Shown: in pieces, positions 42,065 through 51,478 of the stretch
Layout: each line of letters begins with the position of its first letter
Numbering within the stretch: the stretch's first letter is position 1
DNA from: Ampullimonas aquatilis
Lineage (GTDB): Bacteria > Pseudomonadota > Gammaproteobacteria > Burkholderiales > Burkholderiaceae_D
Assembly (NCBI RefSeq): GCF_049675895.1
Contig: NZ_CP183834.1
Coordinates: 1,302,001 to 1,366,000 of the forward strand
Direction: 5' to 3'
Length of the DNA stretch: 64,000 nt
Notes under the pieces: model-generated
The model's database searches: none
What the model was told of the DNA's origin: nothing
What the model saw: only the letters and a program-made list of their open reading frames with translations
Position numbers and translations under genes: made by a program

Positions 42065-43702
42065 GTGGCAGATAAATTCGAGCTAAAGGCTATTATTTCG
42101 GCCAGTGCCGAGCCGTTGTTGCGCACCCTCAAGGTAATGCAGCCTCAGCTGAAACAGGCCCGCAAATACATTGGTGATGTGGGCGGTGCGCTCAATGGTT
42201 TGAGTGGTAAGGTGGGTCTGCCACTGGCAGGCCTGTCTACCCTGACCGCTGGTTTTTCTGGGGTGGCCATTAAAAACGCCATCGTCCAGTTTACTGATCT
42301 GAGCGAATCCCTGATGAAAAGCTCGTTCGCTTCCGGTATCCAGGTCGAGCAGCTGCAAAAACTGAAATATGTTGGTGAGCAGTCTGGCGTTGAAATCGAG
42401 TCATTGCAGCATGGTGTTGGCAAACTCAATAAAAACATTGGTGAGGCAGCCGGTGGAAAAAATAAAGACCTGGCAGCACTTTTTAAAAAGTTGCACGTCA
42501 ACCTGCGTGATAGTAATGGTCAGTTAAAAGGGGCTGCAGATCTGCTCCCTGAAATTTCCGACGCGTTTATCCGCAACAAAAACCCGGTCGTGCAGGCCAC
42601 CATGGGGACCGCTTTGTTTGGTCGTCAATGGCAGGAGATGATTCCGCTGCTCATGGAAGGCTCGGCGGGGATTGATTCGTCGCTGGATCGGTTTAAGCGG
42701 CTCAAGAGCGTGATGTCCGAGTCCGATCTGCGTGCCGGCAAGGAGTTGGGTGATCAGCTTAAAGATCTGGAATTTCTGACCAAAGGCTTTCAGATGACGA
42801 TTGCCAAAGAGTTGGTGCCCGAGCTCAGGCCATTGATTGAGGAGGTCATTCAGTGGGGCGCTGCCAATCGTAAATTGGTGGCCAGTAAAGTCAAAGAGTA
42901 TGTGCATGATTTTGCTGTGTTCATTAAATCGATCGACTGGACTGGCATCATCAATGGCACCAAAGACTTGGCCAACACCACAGGGATCCTGGTCGATAAA
43001 GTGGGTGGCACCAAAAACGCGTTGATCGGCCTAGCAGTCTTTATGAACCTGCCACTCATCAGTTCGTTTTTTGGTGTCATTGGCTCGGTGGGTCGTTTAT
43101 CAATGTGGCTGGGTGGGTTGATATTTAAAATTCCATTGGTGGCGGCGGCATTTAGTGGTTTGGGTACCACGCTGCTGGGGCTGGCCAGTGGTGCGCTGGG
43201 CTTTTTGCGTGGCGCTATTCTCACGCTGGGACGTTTGTTTCTTACCACTCCGATTGGTCTCGCCATCACCGGCATTGCGCTTGGTGCTTTCCTGATTTAC
43301 GAAAATTGGGACAAGTTAAAGATCTGGTTTTCTGATTTTTTCAACTGGATCGGCGACAAGTGGCGCGGCCTGCTGGATTCCGTCAGCCAGTTTGCTGGCA
43401 TCGTTAAACAGTTCTTTGGTTTTGGTGGTGAGGGCGGCATTAAGTTGCCGGGTGTTGCTCAGCCAGGTGGTGTGCCATTTTCGGCACAGGGTGGCGATGT
43501 GGTGGCCGGCCTTAACCCAAGTCTCAATGCCCAGCCCAAGCCGCTCTTTATGACTCAGCAAAACAAGATGCAGGGCAGTATCAATGTCAAGTTTGACAAC
43601 GCACCACAAGGCATGCGGGTTGAGTCAGACAGCAAAGGCAGTGCAGTGCCTATGCGCACTGATGTTGGTTATCGTGGTTACGCCACCGGGCTGGGCTTCT
43701 GA
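42065..43702 (+). CDS. Tail tape measure protein
   Basis: 545 residues, starting at GTG 42065 with AGGA upstream. Helical N-terminus (LLRTLKVMQPQLKQARKYIG), TMP-like QVEQLQKLKYVGEQSGVEIE and GTALFGRQWQEMIPLLMEG, then two to three hydrophobic segments near 325-420 (IGLAVFMNLPLISSFFGVIG, FLTTPIGLAITGIALGAFLI). At about 0.15 nm per residue a tail near 80 nm is expected. Confidence 0.92.
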   Translation: MADKFELKAIISASAEPLLRTLKVMQPQLKQARKYIGDVGGALNGLSGKVGLPLAGLSTLTAGFSGVAIKNAIVQFTDLSESLMKSSFASGIQVEQLQKLKYVGEQSGVEIESLQHGVGKLNKNIGEAAGGKNKDLAALFKKLHVNLRDSNGQLKGAADLLPEISDAFIRNKNPVVQATMGTALFGRQWQEMIPLLMEGSAGIDSSLDRFKRLKSVMSESDLRAGKELGDQLKDLEFLTKGFQMTIAKELVPELRPLIEEVIQWGAANRKLVASKVKEYVHDFAVFIKSIDWTGIINGTKDLANTTGILVDKVGGTKNALIGLAVFMNLPLISSFFGVIGSVGRLSMWLGGLIFKIPLVAAAFSGLGTTLLGLASGALGFLRGAILTLGRLFLTTPIGLAITGIALGAFLIYENWDKLKIWFSDFFNWIGDKWRGLLDSVSQFAGIVKQFFGFGGEGGIKLPGVAQPGGVPFSAQGGDVVAGLNPSLNAQPKPLFMTQQNKMQGSINVKFDNAPQGMRVESDSKGSAVPMRTDVGYRGYATGLGF

Positions 43703-44961
43703 TGGCCACCGCACCATTGCTGAGCGCGTCGTTACGCGCTGCGAGTTTTCGGGGTGTGCCGTTTAAGGTGGAGGCATCCGATCTGTCCGCTGGCCGGCGT
43801 AACCAGGTGCATGAGTACCCGCAGCGTGATAAGCCCTACGTCGAAGATCTGGGCCGTGCCACGCGCGAATTTCGATTAACCGCTTTTGTTGTGGGGCCCG
43901 ACTATGTCAATCAGGCTGATAAATTACTGGCCGCGCTGGAAGAAGCCGGTCCTGGCCAACTGGTCCATCCGTGGAAGGGAACCCTCACTGTCTCGGTACG
44001 CGAGCCCGCGCAGGTCAGCTACAACAGCGAGCTCGGTGTTGCGCGTTTCAGCTTGTCATTTGTCGAGGCGGGCGAACTGGCCTATCCAGCAGCCAGTGAC
44101 GCCACGCAGTCCAAGTCCCGCTTGGCAGCGGGCAAGCTGGAAGACAGCGCCGTTAGCAGCTTTGCCAAAAAATTCAGCGTCACCGGCTATGCCGATTTTG
44201 TGACCAGCTCGGCCAAGGCCGAATTGCAATCACTGATGGGTGCTGTCACTGGTACCGGATCGGGGCTGGATGCCCTGCGTTATGCGGCTGAGTCGGGCAC
44301 GGTCCTAAACACCGCCATCAGCTTGTTGTCCGATCCACATGCCATGGCGCAAAAGCTGGTTGGCTGGTTGGGGGTGGCGGATGCTGTTGGTACCGCGCTT
44401 AACTGGGCGGGTATCTCCCGCTCGTTGAGCCGCCTCACATCCAGCAGCAGCATGCAGCCGGTCACGGCCAGCACGGTGGCTGCCCAGCCGGTCATTACAC
44501 CTAACCGTCAGCAGCGGGTGGACAACACCAATGCGCTGCGAGGCCTGTTTCGTCAGACATTGATTGCCCAGGCAGTAGGCACCACGTCGTATATTGATAT
44601 TGCCAGGCGGAGTGATACCACCAGTGCTACCGGATCCAGTGTGGTTGTCACGCAGGATGAAGCACTGGCTGTCCGCAACGAGGTGGCCGCATCCCTGGAT
44701 ACTGAAAGCTATCAGGTTGCTGATGACGCCACCTATACGGCTTTGCAAGATGCGCGGATTGCAGTTTGGCGTGACATCACTGATCGCGCCCGTGATGGGG
44801 CCCGCTTGATGGTCTACACACCCAAGCAGGTAGTGCCAGCCCTGGTGCTGGCGTATGACCGTTATGAGGACGCTTTGCGTGATGCCGAGATCGTCACTCG
44901 CAACAATGTGCGGGATCCCAATTTTATACCGGTTGTGCCATTACGTTTATTGAGTGTCTGA
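43702..44961 (+). CDS. DNA circularisation/baseplate protein (Mu gpN-like)
   Basis: 419 residues. The N-terminal 120 residues are the 'DNA circularisation N-terminal' domain: SASLRAASFRGVPFKVEASD, then the HEYPQRDKPYVEDLGR motif. In Mu the protein is a tail/baseplate hub component. TGATG overlap with the tape measure gene. Confidence 0.9.
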   Translation: MATAPLLSASLRAASFRGVPFKVEASDLSAGRRNQVHEYPQRDKPYVEDLGRATREFRLTAFVVGPDYVNQADKLLAALEEAGPGQLVHPWKGTLTVSVREPAQVSYNSELGVARFSLSFVEAGELAYPAASDATQSKSRLAAGKLEDSAVSSFAKKFSVTGYADFVTSSAKAELQSLMGAVTGTGSGLDALRYAAESGTVLNTAISLLSDPHAMAQKLVGWLGVADAVGTALNWAGISRSLSRLTSSSSMQPVTASTVAAQPVITPNRQQRVDNTNALRGLFRQTLIAQAVGTTSYIDIARRSDTTSATGSSVVVTQDEALAVRNEVAASLDTESYQVADDATYTALQDARIAVWRDITDRARDGARLMVYTPKQVVPALVLAYDRYEDALRDAEIVTRNNVRDPNFIPVVPLRLLSV

Positions 44962-44962
44962 C

Positions 44963-46075
44963 ATGGCCGATAACAAAACCAGCACATTAAATAATGTGCG
45001 CCTGCTGGTGGCCGGCAAGGAATATGGCGGCTGGAAAAGTGTGCGGATCGAGGCCGGTATTGAGCGTCAATCGCGCAGCTTTGATTTGGAAATCACCACC
45101 AAGTGGCCAGGTAATAACACGGCTCGGCCAGTGCAGTCGGGTGATAGTTGTGAAGTCTTTATTGGCAATGATAAGGTGCTCACCGGCTTTATTGATGCTA
45201 CCCCCATTCAATACGATGGCAGCAGTATTCGCACCGCCATTCGTGGGCGTAGTAAAACGGCTGACCTGGTGGACTGCTGTCCCATCACCAATAAAGGTCA
45301 GTGGCGTAATCAAAAACTCGAATCGATTGCGGCTGAACTGGCCAAACCCTACGGCATCAAGGTCGTCACTGAAATTGATACCGGCGCTGCCATCCCTGAT
45401 CACCAGATCCAGCCGGGTGAAAGCGTTTTCGAGTCAATTGATCGATTGATGCGCCTGCGTCATGTGTTATCGACCGATAACGAAAACGGTGATCTGGTGT
45501 TCATTGATGTGGGTAGCAAGGGCAGGGCGGGCACGGCGCTCGAGCTCGGCCAGAATATCCGCTCAGCCAGTGCCGACCTTGACTATAAGGATGTTTACTC
45601 AGAGTACATCTGTAAAGGTCAGCGGCCCGGCACCGATGACAGTGCGGACACGGCCAGCCACATTGCCGAATCGATGGCCAGCATCAAGGAGCCTAGCGTT
45701 AAACGGACCCGTGTCCTGGTAATCAAACAGTCCGGCCAGGCCGATGAAGGCACCTGTGCTGACCGGGTGGATTATGAGCGTGCGCATCGCGCTGCCAAGG
45801 CCAAAGAAGCCAACTACACCGTGGCGGGTTGGCGGCAAGCCAGTGGGGCGTTATGGCTGCCCAATATGCTGGTGCAGGTCAAGGATCCGGTGTTCGGTTT
45901 GAATGGGGTATTTGTCATTGCTGAAGTTGCGTGGCTACTTGATGTTGAAGGCCTGCGCACGGACATCAAGGTGGGCCCGGTGGATGGTTATGTGACACCC
46001 GCTGCCAAACGTGCCAAACAGAAAAAAGCTGGCAAAGGCGGTGCCAAGAGTGATCTTTGGGCGGACGTGCAATGA
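44963..46075 (+). CDS. Baseplate hub protein (Mu gpP-like)
   Basis: 370 residues from MADNKTSTLNNVRLLVAGKE (a GTG at 44954 adds three). Gp27/gpD-like hub features: YGGWKSVRIEAGIERQSRSF and SKTADLVDCCPITNKGQWRN, then DHQIQPGESVFESIDRLMRL. Basic C-terminal tail (AKRAKQKKAGKGG). Confidence 0.9.
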   Translation: MADNKTSTLNNVRLLVAGKEYGGWKSVRIEAGIERQSRSFDLEITTKWPGNNTARPVQSGDSCEVFIGNDKVLTGFIDATPIQYDGSSIRTAIRGRSKTADLVDCCPITNKGQWRNQKLESIAAELAKPYGIKVVTEIDTGAAIPDHQIQPGESVFESIDRLMRLRHVLSTDNENGDLVFIDVGSKGRAGTALELGQNIRSASADLDYKDVYSEYICKGQRPGTDDSADTASHIAESMASIKEPSVKRTRVLVIKQSGQADEGTCADRVDYERAHRAAKAKEANYTVAGWRQASGALWLPNMLVQVKDPVFGLNGVFVIAEVAWLLDVEGLRTDIKVGPVDGYVTPAAKRAKQKKAGKGGAKSDLWADVQ

Positions 46076-46632
46076 GAGAACTCGTTCAGCGCATCACCAG
46101 CCTGTTTGCCCGTGGCTCGGTATCCGGCTCGGACACCAGCAAAAAAATGCAAACCTTACAGGTTCGGCTGCTGGCCGATGAGGTCAAGGACAGTATTGAG
46201 TATCTTGAGGCTTACGGTTTTACCAGCAACCCGCTCGATGGTGCCGAGGTGCTGGCCACCTTTATGGATGGTGATCGAAGTCATGGTGTGGTGATTGTTG
46301 CTGCTGATCGCCGTTATCGCATCAAAAATTTGCAAAAGGGTGAAGTGGCTATCTACACGGACGAAGGCGACATCATCAAATTTGGTCGTGGCCGAAACAT
46401 CACCATCACCTGTGGCACCAAAGTCAAGATTGATTGCCCATCGGTGCAGATCACCGGCAATCTGCAAGTGGATGGCGCCATTCATAGCAACGGCAATATT
46501 GTTTCAGATGCCAATGTGGCCGATCAGGGTGGCGCCAAAACCATGGCAGGTATGCGCACCACCTACAACGGTCATACCCATGTTGAGAACAGTATCCCTG
46601 GCTCAACCAATGCACCTAATCAGCCAATGTAA
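46072..46632 (+). CDS. Baseplate spike protein (gpV/Mu gp45-like)
   Basis: 186 residues: an OB-fold N-terminus (QTLQVRLLADEVKDSIEYLE), a beta-helix stretch (ITCGTKVKIDCPSVQITGNL) and a tip with HTH (YNGHTHVEN), the residues that hold an iron ion in Mu/P2 spikes. ATGA overlap with gpP. Confidence 0.92.
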   Translation: MRELVQRITSLFARGSVSGSDTSKKMQTLQVRLLADEVKDSIEYLEAYGFTSNPLDGAEVLATFMDGDRSHGVVIVAADRRYRIKNLQKGEVAIYTDEGDIIKFGRGRNITITCGTKVKIDCPSVQITGNLQVDGAIHSNGNIVSDANVADQGGAKTMAGMRTTYNGHTHVENSIPGSTNAPNQPM

Positions 46633-46634
46633 TC

Positions 46635-47075
46635 ATGACAGAAGATCAGCCACTCTCAGTTAACTATAACGGTGTGACGCTCAGTCTCGGCATGGCCAGT
46701 ACTGAGCCATTAGTGCGGGCCGTCATCATCAGCCTGTTCAGTTGGCGGCGTGCCAATGCTGACGATGATCTACCTGGTGATGAGCGAATGGGGTGGTGGG
46801 GTGATACCACCGCCACCATTGCCAATGACCGGATTGGATCGCGCCTGTGGCTTCTGGATCGCAGCAAGATCACCAGCACCACGATTGCCAGCGCCATTGA
46901 GTATGCACAAGAGGCACTGGCTTGGCTGGTAACTGATGGGGTGGCCAGTGATGTGACTGTCACTGCTGAGCGGCTGGGTATTGATACGGTCGGGATGTTG
47001 TGTGTCATCACCAAACCGGATGGCTCGCAAGCCAATGTCCAATTTTCAAACGTGTGGAGCTTCTTAGATGTTTGA
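46635..47075 (+). CDS. Baseplate wedge protein (Mu gp46-like)
   Basis: 146 residues of the GP46 family (gp25/W role): AVIISLFSWRRANADDDLPG, RMGWWGDT, and GSRLWLLDRSKITSTTIASA. It connects tube and baseplate J in the wedge. Confidence 0.92.
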   Translation: MTEDQPLSVNYNGVTLSLGMASTEPLVRAVIISLFSWRRANADDDLPGDERMGWWGDTTATIANDRIGSRLWLLDRSKITSTTIASAIEYAQEALAWLVTDGVASDVTVTAERLGIDTVGMLCVITKPDGSQANVQFSNVWSFLDV

Positions 47076-48111
47076 TCGTCCCGCCCTCATCACGATCGTT
47101 GATCGTGTTCGCAATGACATCCTGGCCAGGCTCGATGCTGATGACAGCTTGCGCCGTGCCGATGCCGAAGTTTATGCCCGTGTCATTGCCGGATCCATGC
47201 ATGGCCTATACGGTTATTTGGATTGGCTGAGCCAGCAAGTGATCTACGACACGGCTGAGGCTGATTATCTGGATCGCTGGGCGACCCTGTACAGTGTGGC
47301 TCGCAAAGCCGCCAGCACCGCGACGGGGAGCGTCACATTTGCGGTGACAGTTGGTGCGGTCATCCCTTCTGGTACCACCTTGCAGGCTGCAGATGGCACA
47401 CAGTTTGTCACCACGGCGGATGCCACCATTGCCGCACCTAGTGCCACAGCGCCTGTTGTCTCTGTGGTGGCTGGTGCAATTGCCAACAGAACGGCGGGCG
47501 AAACGCTGACCCTCATATCCCCGGTGGTTGGAGTGCAATCCATCGCTACGGCGGGCACCATCAGTGGTGGTGCGGATATCGAGACCGACGATGCGCTGCG
47601 CGGGCGGCTATTGGCACGCCTGCAAACGCCACCCAGTGCAGGCACCAAGGCCGATTACATCGCCTGGGCATTGCAAGTGGCGGGCGTCACGCGTGCCTGG
47701 TGTTATCCAAACGAATTGGGCGCTGGCACTGTGGTTGTCCGTTTTGTGCGCGACAACGATGTCACCATCATCCCTGATGCTGGTGAGGTGGCCACAGTGC
47801 AGACCTACATCGATGCCCTGCGGCCAGTCACTGCAGCCCTGACGGTGGTGGCACCCAATGCGGTACCCCTCAACTTTACGATTAGCGGGTTATCGCCCAG
47901 CAATGCCACGGTGCAGGCAGCCGTGCAGGCTGAGCTGGCAGATCTGATCCTGCGTGAGGCAGAGCCTGGTGGCACCTTGCTGCTGTCACATATTCGCGCT
48001 GCCATCAGTAGCGCGTCCGGTGAAAACGATTATGTGCTGACCAGCCCTGCTGCCAATGTGGTCAACACCACTGGCAACATCACCACCATGGGGACGATCA
48101 CATGGCTCTAA
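47068..48111 (+). CDS. Baseplate J protein (Mu gp47-like)
   Basis: 347 residues. FDRPALITIVDRVRNDILAR, HGLYGYLDWLSQQVIYDTAE and the RLLARLQTPPSAGTKADYIA block are typical of baseplate J/gp47. Overlaps gp46 by 8 bp. Confidence 0.94.
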   Translation: MFDRPALITIVDRVRNDILARLDADDSLRRADAEVYARVIAGSMHGLYGYLDWLSQQVIYDTAEADYLDRWATLYSVARKAASTATGSVTFAVTVGAVIPSGTTLQAADGTQFVTTADATIAAPSATAPVVSVVAGAIANRTAGETLTLISPVVGVQSIATAGTISGGADIETDDALRGRLLARLQTPPSAGTKADYIAWALQVAGVTRAWCYPNELGAGTVVVRFVRDNDVTIIPDAGEVATVQTYIDALRPVTAALTVVAPNAVPLNFTISGLSPSNATVQAAVQAELADLILREAEPGGTLLLSHIRAAISSASGENDYVLTSPAANVVNTTGNITTMGTITWL

Positions 48112-48683
48112 GTGCTGACGATTATCTCAATCAGCTGCAGCAGCTACTGCCACGCGGGCCAGCCTGGCCACGGGATGCAGATGCCCGCCTGACCAAATTG
48201 CTCAGTGGTTGGTCACAAGAATATGCGCGTGAATCATCACGTGCCGATGACTTGCTCAATGAGTCTGATCCTCGGTCGACCAATCAGCTGCTGAGTGATT
48301 TTGAGCGGGTCTATGGCCTGCCAGATGCCTGCATGGGGAGCGGGCAATCGACCACCTTTAGGCGGTCGGCCTTGCTGTCCAAAGCCACATCGGTTGGTGG
48401 CAACACCAAAACCTACTTTATTGCCCTGGCAGCAGCACTCGGCTACACCATCACCATTACCGAATTCCAGCCGTTCCTGGTCAATAGCCGGGTCAATGCG
48501 CGGCTTTATTCGCGGCAATGGCGCTTTGCCTGGCAGGTCAATTCGTCACTTAACACCGTTCGCGTTTTCCGTGTCAATGGGCGGGTGAATGAACGGCTGG
48601 CCGAATGGAGCAATGTGCCATTGGAATGCACGATCAATCGACTCAAACCAGCACATACCATTGTGCTATTCAGTTATACATAA
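48102..48683 (+). CDS. DUF2313 tail protein (Mu gp48-like)
   Basis: 193 residues: YLNQLQQLLPRGPAWPRDAD and LLNESDPRSTNQLLSDFERV are the DUF2313 (YmfQ/gp48) signature. A baseplate-periphery protein that usually anchors the tail fibre. Overlaps baseplate J by 10 bp. Confidence 0.92.
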   Translation: MALSADDYLNQLQQLLPRGPAWPRDADARLTKLLSGWSQEYARESSRADDLLNESDPRSTNQLLSDFERVYGLPDACMGSGQSTTFRRSALLSKATSVGGNTKTYFIALAAALGYTITITEFQPFLVNSRVNARLYSRQWRFAWQVNSSLNTVRVFRVNGRVNERLAEWSNVPLECTINRLKPAHTIVLFSYT

Positions 48684-48692
48684 GGAGCAGAC

Positions 48693-49511
48693 ATGAAAGG
48701 CGTATATGAATTTGATGCCAGTGCAACCCCACCATCACCCCCGGCCACCCCGTCGATAGGATATCCGACCAGTGGCAACCCAGGCACTGGCACACCAGCG
48801 ACTGAGCCTGGTGCATGGTTTTTTCACATGCTTGTTGCTGAGCTGACGAATGTCATTTCAGCAGGTGGTATCGTGACCGATCATACGGTGGTCAACCAAC
48901 TGCTAACTTCGCTCCGTAATGGAAAATTAAATAGTACTGCTGGTGCGGGTACCCTCGATGCGATTACCGCAGCCTACACCACTCCGTTTACAGCTTTAGC
49001 GGATGGTCTTAACGTGTTTGTCCGTGCGAGTGGCGCAAATACGTCTACGACGCCGACCTTAAAAATTGATGCTCTTGCTACTAAAACCATCGTCAAGGGC
49101 AATAACTTATCACTTGTGGCTGGTGACATTGCTGGTGCTGGTCACTGGCTGGAGCTGCAATATGATGCGACGCTCGATAAGTTTGTTTTGCAAAACCCCG
49201 CCTCTAGCGTAGCTACCGGGCTGGGCTTTAAACAAACCACCTATACAAACCAGACGGGTAGCCGAGCGATCGGTACCGTCTATACAAACACGACAGGCCG
49301 ACCAATACATGTGGCTATTGCTGTCCAGCTTGCTGCGTCAGCAGGTAATGGTTGCCGCTTGCTCGTTGGCGGTCTGGAGGTGTCGCAAATTTACACGCCG
49401 GTTGCGGTGAGTATTTTTGGCAACCTTCAATGTATCGTGCCACCAGCTCAAACCTATCAGTTAGTCAATTCGGTGGGCAGTAATACGTTATCTATTTGGA
49501 TGGAGCAATAA
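48693..49511 (+). CDS. Tail fibre protein, short
   Basis: 272 residues. The proline/threonine-rich start (ATPPSPPATPSIGYPTSGNP) and the AWFFHMLVAELTNVISAGGI element are the usual fibre attachment region of such phages. The rest is a threonine/alanine-rich beta part ending in a compact C-terminal domain. AAGGAG upstream. It is shorter than most fibres and is the most likely receptor-binding protein. Confidence 0.8.
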   Translation: MKGVYEFDASATPPSPPATPSIGYPTSGNPGTGTPATEPGAWFFHMLVAELTNVISAGGIVTDHTVVNQLLTSLRNGKLNSTAGAGTLDAITAAYTTPFTALADGLNVFVRASGANTSTTPTLKIDALATKTIVKGNNLSLVAGDIAGAGHWLELQYDATLDKFVLQNPASSVATGLGFKQTTYTNQTGSRAIGTVYTNTTGRPIHVAIAVQLAASAGNGCRLLVGGLEVSQIYTPVAVSIFGNLQCIVPPAQTYQLVNSVGSNTLSIWMEQ

Positions 49512-49512
49512 G

Positions 49513-49848
49513 ATGCAAAATTTTAAAAATAAAGATAATCAATATTGGGCCTTTAATGATGATGTCATCGTACAAGAGTCTGCTGACCAACTGATTTTTA
49601 CGACATCGGCAGGTGATCCAATCGATACACCGGCTGATCTGGTGCGCTGTGATGCGCCTGATCCTGTGGTGATCAGTCCGGCCCGGCTGAGGCAGTTGGC
49701 TATCGAATCAGAGCTGTCGGTGCTCGATGTCAAATCACTCCGGCCGCTCCGTGATGGTGATCAGCCAAGGCTCGACGAAATCAAAGGTGAGATTGACAAG
49801 CTCCGTGCGGAGTGGCGTGAGCTGGACAGGGTCATCAAAGCTGCTTAG
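49513..49848 (+). CDS. Tail fibre assembly-like protein
   Basis: 111 residues. MQNFKNKDNQYWAFNDDVIV resembles the start of small tail-tip/fibre-associated proteins, and the C-terminal helix KGEIDKLRAEWRELDRVI resembles tail-fibre assembly proteins. It begins 2 bp after the fibre gene. A chaperone or second fibre component; not decided. Confidence 0.6.
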   Translation: MQNFKNKDNQYWAFNDDVIVQESADQLIFTTSAGDPIDTPADLVRCDAPDPVVISPARLRQLAIESELSVLDVKSLRPLRDGDQPRLDEIKGEIDKLRAEWRELDRVIKAA

Positions 49849-49883
49849 TCAGATCTTGGTCAGATAATTAATTCTTCAACATC

Positions 49884-49917
49884 AGCCCGCAAGCCCTAGT
49901 GTTTGCGGGCTTTTTTA
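49884..49917 (+). terminator. Terminator after the tail fibre genes
   Basis: AGCCCGCAA (49884-49892) and TTGCGGGCT (49903-49911) with a T-run. It separates structural from lysis genes. Confidence 0.88.
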
Positions 49918-49927
49918 TTTGTGATTT

Positions 49928-50197
49928 ATGACTGAGCCTAAAGAGAAAAAGCCCTGGTTTGATCCCACCGTGAACATGGGTCACTTACTGACCTTTGTTG
50001 GTTTCATCGTCACGATCATGTTTAGCTGGTCGATGATGGATAAGCGGGTCGTCGTGCTCGAGGAGGAGCGTAAACACCAGGCAGACGTGGATCGGCGACA
50101 GGACAACCAGATTGACGATTTTAAAAAATCGGTCAAAGAGGACGTGCATGACATCAGCAACAAACTCGATCGACTTATTGAAAGGAGTAATAAATGA
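49928..50197 (+). CDS. Single-span membrane/coiled-coil protein, lysis region
   Basis: 89 residues: one membrane helix (LLTFVGFIVTIMFSW) followed by a charged coiled coil (VVVLEEERKHQADVDRRQDN). This is like XhlA/holin-accessory proteins. It overlaps the next membrane-protein gene by ATGA. Confidence 0.65.
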   Translation: MTEPKEKKPWFDPTVNMGHLLTFVGFIVTIMFSWSMMDKRVVVLEEERKHQADVDRRQDNQIDDFKKSVKEDVHDISNKLDRLIERSNK

Positions 50198-50508
50198 AAC
50201 GTGACATCTATCGGTCGGCGCAGCTGATCATCATTGCGACGTTATTCATCACACTGAGCAGCTGGACCAGTCTGTTGACTCGGCTGCACCTGGTGGAATT
50301 TAGCTGGGTTCTATTCATGCTTGGCCAAGTATTTTTGTTTTTACTGGTGCAGCACTGGGGGCGGCGCGTGATCATCCCGCAAGTGAACCTGCAACAGTAT
50401 TTCAACAAGGCCTATTCCGAAAACTCGATCGGTGCCGGGCTCTGTGTGGTGGGTGTTTGCATCTTGATTGCAGCCATCCTGCTGGTGTGTGGGGTGCTGA
50501 TCAAATGA
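50194..50508 (+). CDS. Putative holin
   Basis: 104 residues with about three membrane segments (AQLIIIATLFITLSSW, VLFMLGQVFLFLLVQHW, GLCVVGVCILIAAILLVCGV). Size, membrane count and place ahead of the endolysin support a class I holin. No family match is claimed. Confidence 0.6.
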   Translation: MKRDIYRSAQLIIIATLFITLSSWTSLLTRLHLVEFSWVLFMLGQVFLFLLVQHWGRRVIIPQVNLQQYFNKAYSENSIGAGLCVVGVCILIAAILLVCGVLIK

Positions 50509-51257
50509 AGATCCTGCTCCTCATCTGCATCATGTGGTTAGTTGGCCATGAATGTCATGCCACTGACTCTTTGCCACTCAAATTGACTCCCATCATCAAT
50601 GAAAACCATCAGAACAGCACGGCGGTATCAGGGTCTGTATCGGCCACCAATCTGGATCACATCGGTTCAAACAATACGACCAGCCAGATCCAGTCGTCGT
50701 CCGTCGTTGGTGGCAATCAAACACAATCGTCATCTGGCCAGGCAAGCAGCACGTCAAGTCAGTCGATCAATTCAATGGCGCCACGCCAGCCTGTTTACAC
50801 CGCCATTGCACCAGGCCTGACAGCCGGTTTTGAAACCTGCCTGGGCTCGGCATCGGGTGGCCTACAGCTATTTAGTGTGGGTTTATCAGGTGGTAAAACC
50901 ACCATCGATGAGGACTGTGTGCGCCGGCGTGATGCAGCCTGGTTATACGACCGTGGCTATGCCCGCGCAGCGCTCATGCGGCAGTGTCAGGACGCGCGAA
51001 TGCGCCAGGCCTTGATTGATAGTGGTGACTTCAGTTGTGACCCTGACAAAGTGCAAGCGCTGGCAGTCTTCCAGAACGATCCACCGGCGCAGCCAGTGGT
51101 GACGCCATCAACATGGCAGGGCGGACTAGTTGCGCCGTTGTTGCCAATGTCTAGTCCGGTGGTTCAGCAGGATCCGGTGATTGTTAATCAGCAAATCAAA
51201 AAGACTTCTGGAAAAGTTAAGAGATCCCGGAAGTGTGGTTGTGCGAGGGATGTGTGA
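50505..51257 (+). CDS. Exported protein of the lysis region
   Basis: 250 residues with a signal peptide (MKILLLICIMWLVGHECHA). A serine/threonine/asparagine-rich low-complexity stretch (SSVVGGNQTQSSSGQASSTS) is followed by a folded part with four cysteines (FETCLGSASGG, DEDCVRRRDAAWLYDRGYAR, MRQCQDARMRQ, FSCDP). Ends in a basic KKTSGKVKRSRKCGCARDV. Such secreted proteins beside phage lysis genes are of unknown role. Start overlaps the putative holin (ATGA). Confidence 0.65.
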   Translation: MKILLLICIMWLVGHECHATDSLPLKLTPIINENHQNSTAVSGSVSATNLDHIGSNNTTSQIQSSSVVGGNQTQSSSGQASSTSSQSINSMAPRQPVYTAIAPGLTAGFETCLGSASGGLQLFSVGLSGGKTTIDEDCVRRRDAAWLYDRGYARAALMRQCQDARMRQALIDSGDFSCDPDKVQALAVFQNDPPAQPVVTPSTWQGGLVAPLLPMSSPVVQQDPVIVNQQIKKTSGKVKRSRKCGCARDV

Positions 51258-51478
51258 TGGGTACGGGAATCGATATGGCCCGCGATCAAGCGCCGGTGCA
51301 TGCTCAAGTATTGGATGATTTTAAAGACCAGCTGCTTATTGCTTTGGTGCAGCGCTTGGGTGGGGTTGATGGACTGGTTCAAATTCCAGTGAGTGAGGTT
51401 GATGGGACCGGTCAATTTATTTTATTGATGAGTGTTGAAAACTCAACATTCAATTTTGAGGTGAGGAAAAAACAATGA
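51257..51478 (+). CDS. Hypothetical phage protein
   Basis: 73 residues from MGTGIDMARDQAPVHAQVLD; TGATG overlap with the previous gene. Contains LLIALVQRLGGVDGLVQIPV followed by beta strands. Not recognised. The upstream in-frame start at 51233 lies inside the previous gene. Confidence 0.6.
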   Translation: MGTGIDMARDQAPVHAQVLDDFKDQLLIALVQRLGGVDGLVQIPVSEVDGTGQFILLMSVENSTFNFEVRKKQ

